This document shows, piece after piece, positions 8,763 to 17,933 of a DNA stretch of 64,000 bases. Made by a program: the position numbers and the translations under genes. Origin of the DNA: Dictyobacter kobayashii (GTDB lineage Bacteria > Chloroflexota > Ktedonobacteria > Ktedonobacterales > Ktedonobacteraceae); NCBI RefSeq assembly GCF_003967555.1, contig NZ_BIFS01000002.1, forward strand, positions 2,480,001 through 2,544,000. Direction: 5' to 3'. Below the pieces are notes generated by a model that was given only the letters and a program-made list of their open reading frames with translations, did not search any database and was not told where the DNA came from. The stretch's first letter is position 1. Each line of letters opens with the position of its first letter.

Positions 8763-9271
8763 TTATTGCCAGACCTCATCGAGGTTCTGTGAATAGTATG
8801 AAAGGCCGCGCTTGAAGTACAGCAGTTTCTCGTCGGTGGTGGTCTCCAGCAGATTGGTTAAAGCTATCTCCATCGCCTCCCTGTATTGTTTCGCATTATA
8901 GAGGGTCATCGCGAGAAAGATCTGCAGCGCCCGATTGTCAGGGAACTCTCTGACGCCCCGACGTAAGGTTTCCTCGGCTTTCGCATACTCTCCCAGGCCA
9001 CGATATGTGCTTCCCAGGCCAAGCAAGCACCTTTCGAGGTCTGGCCCGGCGAGCCCTTGTTCAATGGCCTGCAAATAGAGCGGGATCGCCCCATCCTCAA
9101 GTCCTAGATTGTCATGCGCCACTCCCCTTTGAAAGCTGATCTCGGCATCGTTGGGGAAGGCTGCGCCCAGTTCCGTGAGCAGTGCCAGGGCCTGCTTTAG
9201 AGTGGTTTGATCTTGTTTGGCGCGCCCTCTTCACGTAATTGAATCGCTTCTACTAAACGATCTCTATTCAT
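8763..9271 (-). CDS. Tetratricopeptide (TPR_5-type) protein, frameshifted
   Basis: From ATG at 9271 the frame reads MNRDRLVEAIQLREEG and runs into a stop. Inserting one base in GGCGCGCC (about 9219-9227) gives AKQDQTTLKQALALLTELG, then AAFPNDAEISFQRGVAHDNL, which joins the remaining 119 residues. The whole 170-residue protein then matches the TPR_5 family: two or three TPR units, including LLGLGSTYRGLGEYAKAEE, and ending SYYSQNLDEVW. Such proteins are small cytosolic scaffolds of unknown role. Confidence 0.8.
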
Positions 9272-9377
9272 AATGTGTTGTATAATCCTCTCTGTGTTCG
9301 GCTAATTTTCATTTTAATATAGGATGTATTTTACCGTCAATGTATGAAGTGTCTAACCCTGGGTTATGTAATATTTC

Positions 9378-9475
9378 TCTTTGGCGCCTGCGGCGTCGGG
9401 TTGGGGGTGTGGAGTGTGTAGAGTGGGCGACTGCGGCCGCCCACTCCACACACTCCACACCTGAAAGATGTCCAT
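9378..9475 (-). repeat. Repeat family A, truncated copy
   Basis: Contains TCTCTTTGGCGCCTGCGGCG, then GGTGTGGAGTGTGTAGAGTG and its inverted partner CACTCCACACACTCCACACC, and ends GATGTCCATTCGCTGG. Both outer ends of the element (CAGGGCTTTTT and GATCTCCCTG) are missing. Confidence 0.7.
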
Positions 9476-9612
9476 TCGCTGGACGAACATGAAATAGCCT
9501 TGTATCTAACCGAACATTGATTTTTCTAAATTTCTCTAATTTTTTCTATAAACATTTGATTGCCATTTTTGTGCCGGGTGAGAAGAAGAGATAGAGAGAA
9601 GATATTTGCGAA

Positions 9613-10950
9613 ATGCAAGCTATATGCGCGAGCATGAAAGGAATGACGAATTCTATGCAGACAATGTGCCCGGATCCTGAATCCGCCACCATAAAAGAGA
9701 GTACTGCGATGCAGGCAGAGCCTACTATAACAGGTTCCGCCAGGCCAGCGCGCTCAATCACCGTTGCGCTGACGTTCCTTATCGGTTGCGTCACCTTGTT
9801 AATGACTGGATTTGCTATTATCATGCCCGTCTTCCCACAGCGCCTGCAAGCTCTGGGGCTGGGTGCAGAGACCCTGGCCTTGATGGAAGGTGCCTTTGGG
9901 CTGGGCATGTTCCTTTTCAGTACTCCCATGGGAACCTGGGCTGGTCGCATCGGGCGCAAGCCGATCCTCTTTATTTCCCTGGCCGGTTTTATCGTTACCA
10001 ACCTGCTCCTTACGTTCGTGAATATCCCCTTGCTGTTCATACTGATTCGCTTTGTTGAGGGTACGTTGATTGCTGGCTTGATGCCTGCCTCGATGGCTAT
10101 GATCGGCGATACGATTCCGCAGGCCAGGCAGGGGCGTTGGATTGGTTATCTCACGACGGCGCAGGCCACCGGGATCGCGCTGGGACCTGGTATTGGTGGC
10201 TTCCTCTATCAAGCCCTGGGTTTTACCGGCCCCTTCTATCTCTCTGCTGGTATCGCCTTGCTGGCCTCTCTGCTGGCTATGTTTCTGGTGCCCGAAACCT
10301 TGCCAGCGCACGTGCGGCTAGAGGCGCGGACGCAAAGAGCCCGCCCGGGATCAACGAGCACAAAGACCAATGAAGTGCGCCTGGGTGGTTTGATCTGGCT
10401 CTTCGCGCCGTTCCTGCTGATCGATTTCGGCTTGATCTTCACCTATCCCTTTGTCTTCCCACAATATCCCTTCTTTTTTGAGAAAGTGCTGCGCTATAGT
10501 GCACCACAATATGGCTTGATTATCAGTGTCTTTGGCCTGGCCCTGGCGGTCTCGCCGCTCTTCCTGGGGCGCCTGTCGGAGCGGTGGCCGAAGAAGCCGC
10601 TCATCGTGCTTGGCAGCGTGCTCTTCGGTGCCCTCAATATGTTTATGTTCGCGGCTCCCCTCTATCCATTGTTGTTGGTGGGCGCGGCACTGGCAGGACT
10701 GGGCAATGCCCTCGCCGGGCCAGCCCTGGGCGGCATCTATCTGGGTGCCACAACCGAGAAAAATCGTGGCCAGGTCATGGGGATACGCGGCTCGGCCATC
10801 TCGGCGGCGGTCATGCTTGGTCCATTGGCACAGGCCCTGGTTGGACACTGGATCACCCCACAGACAACCTTTGCGATTGGCGTGGTCTTCTCTTTAATCA
10901 TGGCTGTCGTTGCTTTTCTGCTGTTGAAAACTCCTCAACAAGCAGAATAA
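9613..10950 (+). CDS. MFS transporter (DHA1-like drug efflux type)
   Basis: 445 residues with 12 predicted membrane helices starting near residue 50 (VALTFLIGCVTLLMTGFAII). The loop 2-3 MFS signature is GTWAGRIGRKPILF and motif C-like PGIGGF follows helix 5. The central loop is basic (RLEARTQRARPGSTSTK). An alternative start at 9709 would remove a polar 32-residue leader. Likely a proton-driven exporter of small hydrophobic compounds. It is followed 130 bases later by a VOC gene in the same direction; antibiotic-type association is possible but not shown. Confidence 0.88.
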   Translation: MQAICASMKGMTNSMQTMCPDPESATIKESTAMQAEPTITGSARPARSITVALTFLIGCVTLLMTGFAIIMPVFPQRLQALGLGAETLALMEGAFGLGMFLFSTPMGTWAGRIGRKPILFISLAGFIVTNLLLTFVNIPLLFILIRFVEGTLIAGLMPASMAMIGDTIPQARQGRWIGYLTTAQATGIALGPGIGGFLYQALGFTGPFYLSAGIALLASLLAMFLVPETLPAHVRLEARTQRARPGSTSTKTNEVRLGGLIWLFAPFLLIDFGLIFTYPFVFPQYPFFFEKVLRYSAPQYGLIISVFGLALAVSPLFLGRLSERWPKKPLIVLGSVLFGALNMFMFAAPLYPLLLVGAALAGLGNALAGPALGGIYLGATTEKNRGQVMGIRGSAISAAVMLGPLAQALVGHWITPQTTFAIGVVFSLIMAVVAFLLLKTPQQAE

Positions 10951-11080
10951 GCGTGCCTGGCTCATTATTTAAGAGCAAGCTGGAAGAAGTTTCTTTTTTA
11001 ATTCTGTGTTATGATTGCCACAATTAAGTTGTTCGCAATCTTATTGTGCTATATATTTAGCCCAAAAAAAGGAAAAGCAG

Positions 11081-11461
11081 ATGGATATGAAGCTTGAGGT
11101 TGTGCCTATGCCGGTCTCAGATGTTGATCGTGCCAGAGACTTCTATGCCGAGAAGATCGGGTTTAACGTAGACCACGATATCCAGCCGGGTAACGGGATG
11201 CGAATCGTCCAACTTACGCCTCCTGGCTCAAGTTGCTCGATCGTTATCGGCACCGGGATGGGCGAAATCTCAGCCATGCAACCGGGAAGCGTCAAGGGCC
11301 TGCATCTGGTGGTTGCGGACATCGTTCAGGCCCGTGCGGAGCTCGCCGGCCGGGGTGTTGAGGTGGGCGAGATCGACGATCTCGGGGGCGTGAAGTATGT
11401 TCGCTTCAGTGATCCCGATGGCAACGTATGGTTATTACAAGAGATATCAGCTGGTCTGTAA
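11081..11461 (+). CDS. VOC-family (glyoxalase/bleomycin-resistance fold) protein
   Basis: The start at 11081 has AAGGAAAAG upstream. 126 residues with the two-module VOC fold: VVPMPVSDVDRARDFYAEKI at the start, HLVVADIVQARAELAGRGV in the middle and FSDPDGNVWLLQEI at the end. Potential metal ligands are His96 region and the terminal Glu. Single-domain VOC proteins act as dioxygenases, lyases or binding proteins; the substrate cannot be told. Confidence 0.88.
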   Translation: MDMKLEVVPMPVSDVDRARDFYAEKIGFNVDHDIQPGNGMRIVQLTPPGSSCSIVIGTGMGEISAMQPGSVKGLHLVVADIVQARAELAGRGVEVGEIDDLGGVKYVRFSDPDGNVWLLQEISAGL

Positions 11462-11476
11462 CGAAGTTATATAAGG

Positions 11477-11540
11477 CAGCAGGAACAATGATACGCTCGG
11501 GTGAAAAATCGAGCTTATGTGTGTATCATTGTCCCTGCTG
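11477..11540. terminator. Bidirectional hairpin terminator
   Basis: CAGCAGGAACAATGATAC (11477-11494) pairs with GTATCATTGTCCCTGCTG (11523-11540), one mismatch, followed by ATTTT. It lies between the convergent VOC gene and phosphotransferase gene. Confidence 0.75.
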
Positions 11541-11571
11541 ATTTTGGTTACCTGGTTATCGGACGCAATGC

Positions 11572-12518
11572 TTAGCCGCCGCCGGCCAGGCGTTTGGACT
11601 CGATGACCCGGCGCAACCACTGGTAGGCGGGCTCGTCAGCGCTAAAGGCATAGAAGCGTAGGGCACTGAGGGCTATGTAGCATTGGTAGCAAAGAAGCCG
11701 TTGTGCATACTCAGGTACAGCGATCTGCCGCTGCTGGTAGTGGGCCTGGAAACGCTCGGACACATACAGCTCGGACTCCAGAAGTCCAGGTAGGCGATAT
11801 CATAGACAAAATCGCCGTACATCGCATCGACCCAGTCCAGGGCGGCCGTGATCTTACCATCCTGGGCCAGCAGGTTGCGTACCGAGAGACCACCATGCAT
11901 CAGGTAGCGCTCCTCGGGACAGAAGATGAGCAACTGGCGCATGTGTTGATAAATCTCCTCGAACAGTGGCCGTTCCAGGAAGCTATCTTCGAACAGGTGA
12001 TGCCATTTGCCGAAGAAGTCCTTATCATCTTCCTCTTTGTTCACACGTAAGAGCACGCCACGCCAGCTTTTGGCCGGGCTCTTGCCTTGATAGTTGAATA
12101 CTCCATAGCCAGTTGTATCGCTGATATCTATCTGGTGGATGGCATCCATAATCTCAACCAGCTGCGGGAACAGCTGCTCAACATCCTTCAGCGGAAGCTG
12201 TGCCAGCATTTTGCCAGCCGCCTTGCGCGAGATCGCATAATAGAGCTCTCCCAGGCGCCCGGTGTAGAGAATCTCTGGTATCGGGACCCCTGTGGGCGCC
12301 AATTTCTGATAGAGATACTGTTCCTTAGGCAGGTTGGAGCTCAACATATTATCTTTGTTGAAGCGGATAATATACTCTTCTCCACCAGCCTGAAAGGACC
12401 ATGTGCGCGATATTAATCCACCTTCGACGGGGGCGAGATCAATGATAGGTGTCGTGAAATGGCTGGCGAGCAGCTGCAAAATCTGTGGCATCTCAACCAC
12501 GGCTTTTAGATCAGGCAT
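11572..12518 (-). CDS. Aminoglycoside-phosphotransferase-like kinase (APH/choline kinase fold), frameshifted
   Basis: The start at 12518 (MPDLKAVVEMPQ) has GGAGG six bases upstream. The N-lobe has YIIRFNKDN. The catalytic loop reads YLMHGGLSVRNLL: the family motif HGDxxxxN has Gly for the catalytic Asp. The Mg site is intact (ITAALDWVDAMYGDFVYDIA). The frame breaks after DFWSP near 11787; one inserted base gives ELYVSERFQAHYQQRQIAVP and continues to RVIESKRLAGGG at 11572. Total about 315 residues, normal for the family. With Asp replaced it may be inactive, have another function, or contain a base error (GAT to GGT). Confidence 0.82.
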
Positions 12519-12585
12519 GATAAACCTCCGTGTCTGCGCATAGCGTGAAGCTATACAATAATCCACTCCATGAAAAAGGGATCAG

Positions 12586-12824
12586 GTGGATACCAGGGAG
12601 GTAGAGGTGTGCTCTGACGACAATGGCGTGGCTTATAGTTGTGACGCGATGGTGATGCAACGCTCTTGCCTGGTATCCACGGGCCTGTGGCTTTAAGCGG
12701 GCAAGTACGCGCACACCAGGAATAGCTACTGTCCTTGTGGTGGGTGGTACCGGACAGGATGGTGGCCAGGGTGCGGCGAGATTCGGGAGCTTTGATCCTA
12801 TACGATTATGGTGTGAATAGGATC
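12586..12824. other. Structured intergenic region
   Basis: GTGGATACCAGG (12586-12597) pairs perfectly with CCTGGTATCCAC (12669-12680) around about 70 bases. CTGTCC (12729) and GGACAG (12752) enclose GTGGTGGGTGGTACC, which resembles the T-box core on the plus strand. GATCCTAT (12794) pairs with ATAGGATC (12817). The combination suggests a structured RNA or its remnant, but no plus-strand gene follows. The minus strand of this region is the leader of the phosphotransferase gene. Confidence 0.3.
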
Positions 12825-12910
12825 GAGCCTCAATGAAGAGCTTAAGCCACTAGGGAAGATAGCGGCCAACTAATGTCCATGTCATTGGTGAATATATACC
12901 TTTCATTAAG

Positions 12911-12953
12911 CACTGGACGGGTTTCTCTTCAAGTATAAACGACCTGTCCAGTG
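12911..12953. terminator. Hairpin terminator
   Basis: CACTGGACGGGT pairs with ACCTGTCCAGTG, followed by TTTT on the plus strand. It lies just downstream of the J-domain gene, which ends at 12973 on the minus strand. Confidence 0.55.
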
Positions 12954-12972
12954 TTTTCAAGCTTTTTCGCTG

Positions 12973-13740
12973 TTAATCGAGGCCGAAGCGATGGCGCCAT
13001 TTCGAGATGCGCGCCGCGCGGTCGCGGACGTTCCAGAGGCGTGTTTCTTCAGCGGGACACCATTCGGCTTTGCCGCATTGTGGGCAGAGCGGGAAGAGCT
13101 CGTAGGGCGGACAGAGCGCGCCGTCGCCGTAGCGTATTGAGCCGACTTCGTAGCGAATCTGTTCGCTCTCAAAAACGGCCTGGCAGTGTTGGCAGCGCAG
13201 TAGCAGGTATTCGTTCCAGTCGCGGGCCTTGCAATTTGGACAGATCGTTGGGCGTGAACTGCTCTGCCAGCGCTGGTGGCAGCGATGACAATAGTAATTA
13301 TCCCCCGTTGAAGGCAGCCTGGCACCGCGCAACATGCCCAGATCCTTGAGCTTGCGTACCTCGTGGGCCGATAGCAGGTACGTGATGTCTCCCAGATCGA
13401 TCTGTGCCGGTGAGCGGTCATCCAGGGGCGGAAACGCGAAGGCTCGGCTGGGCTTGCGTGGCTCCGCCTCATACACCGCGCTGGCCGCACCGTTTGCTGA
13501 GGCCGAAGCGGCGCCTGGCACATGCCGGCGGCGACTCACATCAAAGCTGCGTCGCCGCTCGGGATCGCTCAAGGTCTGGTAGGCCAGCAAGATCTCGCGC
13601 GTCTTCTCCTCCGCGTCATCCCCTTTATAGACATCGGGATGATACTGCAAGGCCAGGTGCTTAAAGGCCTTTTTAATCACCTCGGCTGATGCATTGGCTT
13701 CAACCCCGAGTACAGCGTAATAATCAGTAAATTTTTCCAT
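12973..13740 (-). CDS. J-domain protein with C-terminal zinc ribbons
   Basis: Residues 1-70 are a J domain: DYYAVLGVEANASAEVIKKA, the HPD tripeptide in LQYHPDVYKG, and LAYQTLSDPERRRSFD. A low-complexity Ala/Ser linker follows. The C-terminal half has four CxxC knuckles (CHRC, CPNC, CQHC, CPQC), forming probably two zinc ribbons. It differs from DnaJ, which has a Gly/Phe linker and CxxCxGxG repeats. It would recruit DnaK to a specific partner. The gene is last in the set of three replication-type genes on this strand, suggesting it helps load or remodel that complex (inference). Confidence 0.8.
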   Translation of the reverse strand: MEKFTDYYAVLGVEANASAEVIKKAFKHLALQYHPDVYKGDDAEEKTREILLAYQTLSDPERRRSFDVSRRRHVPGAASASANGAASAVYEAEPRKPSRAFAFPPLDDRSPAQIDLGDITYLLSAHEVRKLKDLGMLRGARLPSTGDNYYCHRCHQRWQSSSRPTICPNCKARDWNEYLLLRCQHCQAVFESEQIRYEVGSIRYGDGALCPPYELFPLCPQCGKAEWCPAEETRLWNVRDRAARISKWRHRFGLD

Positions 13741-13817
13741 CGTTTTGTCTTGGTATCCCTTGCTGAATGATCTCTACTAATTAAACGGTTGAAGCTTCCA
13801 CTGGTTGCACTTCGCCG

Positions 13818-14798
13818 TTAGCAGCCTGGATTTCCGTGCGCCCCGGCTCCCTTGTCGTCTGACTGCTGGCGATAATCGGGAACATTTTCCATCGCGACGA
13901 TGCGAACCAGGCGTCGATCATTCATGCGGGAGCGGATGCGTGGCTCGATCCCTGCCAGTCCGATCAGGTTGGTGGTAATCACGGTGGGCAGGTGGGCATT
14001 GTAGCGATAGTTGAGCAACTGGAAGAGCTTTTCGTTGGCCCAGGGTGAATTTTGCTCGGTGCCCAGATCGTCCAGCACCAGCAGCCGGGTCTCGCGCATC
14101 TGCTGGAAGACCTTATCGTAACGCACCTGTGCGTTGGGGCGTAGGTTGCGCGCAGGTAGTCCAGTAGATCGGGCACGACCATGAAGAGGACGCTATCCCC
14201 GGCCTCCAGGCGGTAGCGCGCGATGGAGACGGCCAGGTGCGTCTTGCCACAACCGTTATGACCGATGAAGATCAACCAGCCATCGGGCTTGTTCGCGTAA
14301 TCGGTGGCCTGCTGGAAAGCGATCCGCGAGCCCGGGATAAAGCCGTTGAAGGTGCGCAGGCTCTTGTCGCGGAACTCCTCCAGCGTATCCAGGTTGGAGA
14401 GCTGGCGGAGATATTGGCGCTGCAGCTCTAGCTGGCGCTCGTGCTGGCAGATGCACGCGACCGCCTTACCAAACAGGGGATCTCCAAAGGGGACATCATG
14501 GCGGAAATAGCGGCGCCCATGGCAATAGGGACACGTTTTTTTTTACTGGCTCGCCTGGCTGATCCACGCCCCGACCTTGAGGGGCCACCGAGGCCGGATG
14601 GAGGATACGCAGATGGGCCTGCAGGTGGTTTTCCAACTCCCGTGCCTGGGCGGCTGCTTGTTCATCATCTAGCTCCAACTCATCTTGCTCGCTGCTGGAT
14701 GTCTCAAGCGGGGTTAGCATCTCGCTACGGCTCCATACGCTTGAGCGGATGCGGATCATACGCTTGCTATCGTTGAGCAGGTTGTTAATATTTTCCAT
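13818..14798 (-). CDS. DnaC/IstB-like AAA+ helicase loader, two frameshifts
   Basis: N-terminus MENINNLLNDSKRMIRI, then an acidic stretch. A zinc motif follows, CPYCHG with a later CIC, typical of DnaC-type loaders. Next come EFRDKSLRTFNGFIPGSRIA, Walker A GHNGCGKTH, Walker B LLVLDDLG and the sensor segment LPTVITTNL. Two shifts break it: a run of nine A (plus-strand T, 14536-14544) before CPYC, and a missing base in the G-run at 14134-14139, where ATYAP should join NAQVRYDKVFQQM. The two offsets cancel. Expected role: ATP-dependent loading of the replicative helicase, or DnaA-like remodelling. It lies 30 bases after the initiator-like gene. Confidence 0.82.
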
Positions 14799-14828
14799 CT
14801 GAAAAAATCCCTTTCTGTCTTTTGTGTG

Positions 14829-16615
14829 TTAACCGGGGATGCGCTGGCGCGCTTGCAGCATACTGTGGATCTCCACGAACTCGCTGCGCCAGTGCTCCAC
14901 GCTATGGATGTTCAGGCTATGCTCTTCCCACGTGACGCGCACCAGCCAGACGGCCTGGTCTGGTCGCACCTCAGTGGCAAGGCGGTAGCCGTGGGCGGCC
15001 CCATCCTGGATAATCTGCCTGGCCAGTTGCCGGGCATCGGCCTCGTCGAGCCAGGCTTTGCCCTGGTCTACGGGAGAGGCAATCGCGGACTGCGCGGGGG
15101 AGATTGGTGCGCCGGGCGTGCTGCCCGTGGGCTGGTGTCGCTGGTAGGTCTCCTCGGCCAGGGCCTGCTCGATCTCTTGCCAGCTTTCCTGGGTGTAGAG
15201 CCAGCGCTCAATCGTGGGGGAGAAGAGCGCCTGGGGGGTGGCATAGCGGCTATAAGCCCCATTCACCCAGGCGCCTCGATTGCGCGGCTGGCCCGGTAAT
15301 CGGGCTGGTATGTCTGGACCAGCAGATCGATAATCGCTGCCCGGGTGGCCAGTGGATTCTTTGACAGCTTGCTGATAAACGAAGCCAGGTTGCGAGGCGT
15401 ATTCTCGACAAAGATGGCCAGGGCCAGCGCCTCTTTGCGAATCTGTTCCGCCTCTGGTTGCCGTCTGGCTGATGGACTGTTTTTGAGGAAGGTCTCCATC
15501 TCACTATCGATAACGGGATCGTTAGAGCAAGAAGAAGATAATAATTTATTATTATCATTACCGATATCGTTAATCGATACAGAGAGGACTTGAGTCTCCA
15601 CTTTTTCAACAACAGTCTCTTTTTTGAGCTCAGGAGGCGCATAAAAGTCCTCTTTCGGGACATAAAAGTCACCTTTTTTGTGAATGGGTCGCCTTTTTGA
15701 GGTGTAAAAGTCTCCCTTTTTATGGACGGGTCTCCTTTTTGCCGCATAAAAGTCTCCCTTTTTGTGGCAGAGTCCCTCTTCTTCGGGAGCTGAAGTCGCC
15801 TGGCTGGCGGACGGGTCGCCTTTTTGAGATGACGGGTCTCCTTGTGGGGACCTGCCAGGAGCGTTTAAGTCCTCTATGGGTGCGCGTTCCTCGCTGTGCA
15901 TGGCATAAAAGTCTCCTTTTTGCGTCTCCAGGTCTCCCGTCTGGTATGAGCACGTGTGCCAGGCCTTGCCCTTCGGGTCTCCTTTTAAGGCCGTCAGGTC
16001 TCCTCGCTGCGAGGGGTCCTGGAAGCAGGCCACCAGGCTAGCGACATGGGTATGCAGTAGCTGTATGCTCTCCTGGTTCAAAGGACCCTGCAGCAGTTGT
16101 TCACAGGTCGCCTTGAGCTGCTGGATAGTGGTGGTGGGATAAATATGGCGCTCGGGATCTCCATAGTGTTTGATATAGAGTCTCATGGCCTGATCGGCGA
16201 GCTGGCCTAATTTGTAGCGTCTGCTCAGGATCAAGTTGTTGAGGGCGGCAAAAGAGGTGAGCGGTCGATATGGACCCAGCGGCAGATACAGGTGGGTACC
16301 TTTCTTGCGACTGGTAAAGTGCTGCACCAGGCCCAGCGCCTTGAAGATCGAGATGTAGCGCAAGATGACATCATAGCTGCCGCGCAACCATTGGGCCAGC
16401 GCACGGATGGTCGGACAGACCAGTACCGCGACGGCCCCTTGCTCGGGGGAATACTCAATGGTCGCCAGGTTCAGCAGCTTTTTGTACAGCTCAACCGCCC
16501 TGGGCCTACACGTATTGAGCAGGACCCCTTGCCGGCTGGCATCGATCTGTTCCCACCTATCGATATCAGGAGTGGCGGGAAAAGTATAATCTGTGGTTGA
16601 GGGTATGGTAAACAT
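14829..16615 (-). CDS. Replication-initiator-like winged-helix protein with KGDFY repeats, frameshifted
   Basis: The start at 16615 (MFTIPSTTDYTF) has AAGGA upstream; the frame is open further to 16816 without one. Residues about 30-165 form a winged-helix region (IRALAQWLRGSYDVILRYIS, then IFKALGLVQHFTSRKKGTHL). Residues about 215-330 are a repeat tract with units KGDFYAAKRRPVH, KGDFYTSKRRPIH, KGDFYVPKEDFY. A helical region with SARRQPEAEQIRKEALALAI follows. The frame stops at 15263, but the next frame (PGQPRNRGAWVNGAYSRYAT, ending QARQRIPG at 14829) continues it if one base is added near 15295. Full length about 595 residues. It is followed by a DnaC-like gene, so an initiator or primosome role is likely. 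Confidence 0.65.
15637..15990. repeat. Iteron-like direct repeats inside the initiator-like gene
   Basis: About a dozen spaced copies of GTCTCCTTTTT-like sequence (plus strand; variants GTCTCCCTTTTT, GTCGCCTTTTT, GTCACCTTTTT). Several are preceded by ATAAAA or GACGG. They encode the KGDFY/KGDP units. Examples start near 15667, 15688, 15709, 15729, 15750, 15808, 15835, 15908, 15928 and 15968. Spacing is often near 20-22 bp, close to two helical turns. Confidence 0.6.
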
Positions 16616-17232
16616 AAAGTTCAATCCTTCGTTGTATGCTAGAAATGGAGGAATGTTGATATGAAGAAAGATGTAGCGGTCTCCTGGGGAGGGGCATGCG
16701 GAGCAACAGCGACCTGACAGTGTTTTTGGCAATGGTATCCTCGCTTCTATGCTAGCGGATAGAGATATATCAACACCTTCCACCCTATTCTGCACCTTAT
16801 AAGTCCTGTAGTACATATTTCTTCCGCCAGTTGCCTATTTGCGTTGCTGCGAGACGATCATCTGCAGAAACCTGCATTAGCAAAGCTGGCCTTGTGGTAG
16901 CTATAAAAGTAATTTTTTGCGCTTACCAGTACTATTCCAATCTTTGATGTGATTTGCGGAAATATTTTTTCCAGAAGTAATAGATGGGGGAGTGTACCGG
17001 GAAATTGGTATCAATTCTACGACTTCTCTGCCCTTTCGGTGATAATAGTATTGTATAAGCAATAGCTGCTTATTGGTCACAGAGGTATTTTACACGAAAT
17101 GCACCGAGAATACAATCGATATCTATCAATGTGATAAGGCCGTAGTAGAAAACAGCATCTATATTGACGATGTGTAGAAATGTGTCTGGCTATCCGATTG
17201 CTTGTAGAGGGTGGTAGCATGCTGCTTGCTCT
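16616..17232. other. Intergenic stretch without supported genes
   Basis: The upstream region of the initiator-like gene. It is AT-rich from 16900 on, with no supported open frame, repeat family copy or strong hairpin. Confidence 0.4.
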
Positions 17233-17831
17233 TTATCGATATCCCAGCACAATCTTCCCTTTATAATTTCCTTTTGGGTATGCTTCTGGTTGCAGCGAAA
17301 CTCCCAGTTCGTTCAGTTCGGCCACTGTGAGTGTATCTCCATCAAGATCTTCCTGGCAATAGTAGTAGCGCGTATCAGGTTCCACCATGCTGCGATGATA
17401 CGCGTTTCCCTGCCTGTTGCCGATAGTTGTTCTAAAGGGTCAACCTCGAAAAAGTATCTGGCCCAATAGAGCATGCAAGGCCACTCGCTTTCGTCATGAC
17501 CTCGCCATTGCCACCATGTTCCTCTCAATGCGAATAACCCCTCCTCGCGTGTTACTTTGATGGTGCTTTGTTCCAGGATGCGGATCTGCTCGTTGTTTTT
17601 GTAGGGGTGTAATTCCACTAGATCATAAAATCTCACATGGATAGAGTTCTGGTCTATGGGATGTATAGAAAACTTTCCTTTGACGATTGAGAGGACTGAA
17701 TGTCCGGCACCATCAGCCATTTCTACAGAACCTGATAATGAGAAACTTAAGTGATGAAAATAATCAGATAGATGTGGATTGGCTACCAGTTTTTCACACA
17801 ATGTGAATGCTGCTTTGCTCTCTTCCTGCAT
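17233..17831 (-). CDS. Hypothetical protein, frameshifted
   Basis: Starts MQEESKAAFTLCEKLVANPH and includes HLSFSLSGSVEMADGAGHSV, followed by TWWQWRGHDESEWPCMLYWA. After LSATGR near 17405 the reading frame changes. The second frame gives NAYHRSMVEPDTRYYYCQED, then LTVAELNELGVSLQPEAYPK and KIVLGYR, ending at TAA 17233-17235. One added base restores about 200 residues. No known family was recognised; the protein looks soluble. It lies 102 bases downstream of the kinase gene stop on the same strand. Confidence 0.55.
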
Positions 17832-17933
17832 GCGATTTTCCTCAATAAATGCTAAATTGTGCTAGCGCAGTTAGCAGTTATCCAGCGGCGTTTTCAATTA
17901 TCATTTAATGGAAAAGCCATCTCGATAACCTCG

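Noticed and set aside
9799..10311. Long minus-strand frames opposite the MFS gene
   Set aside because: Antisense shadows with Gln/Arg-rich composition; the MFS protein is unambiguous.
12742..12757. Functional T-box riboswitch
   Set aside because: Core similarity only; no specifier loop, no downstream plus-strand gene and no T-run terminator, so kept only as a structured region.
15650..15800. CRISPR array
   Set aside because: The spaced repeats are short, imperfect and in frame with a protein; no spacers of uniform length and no cas genes.
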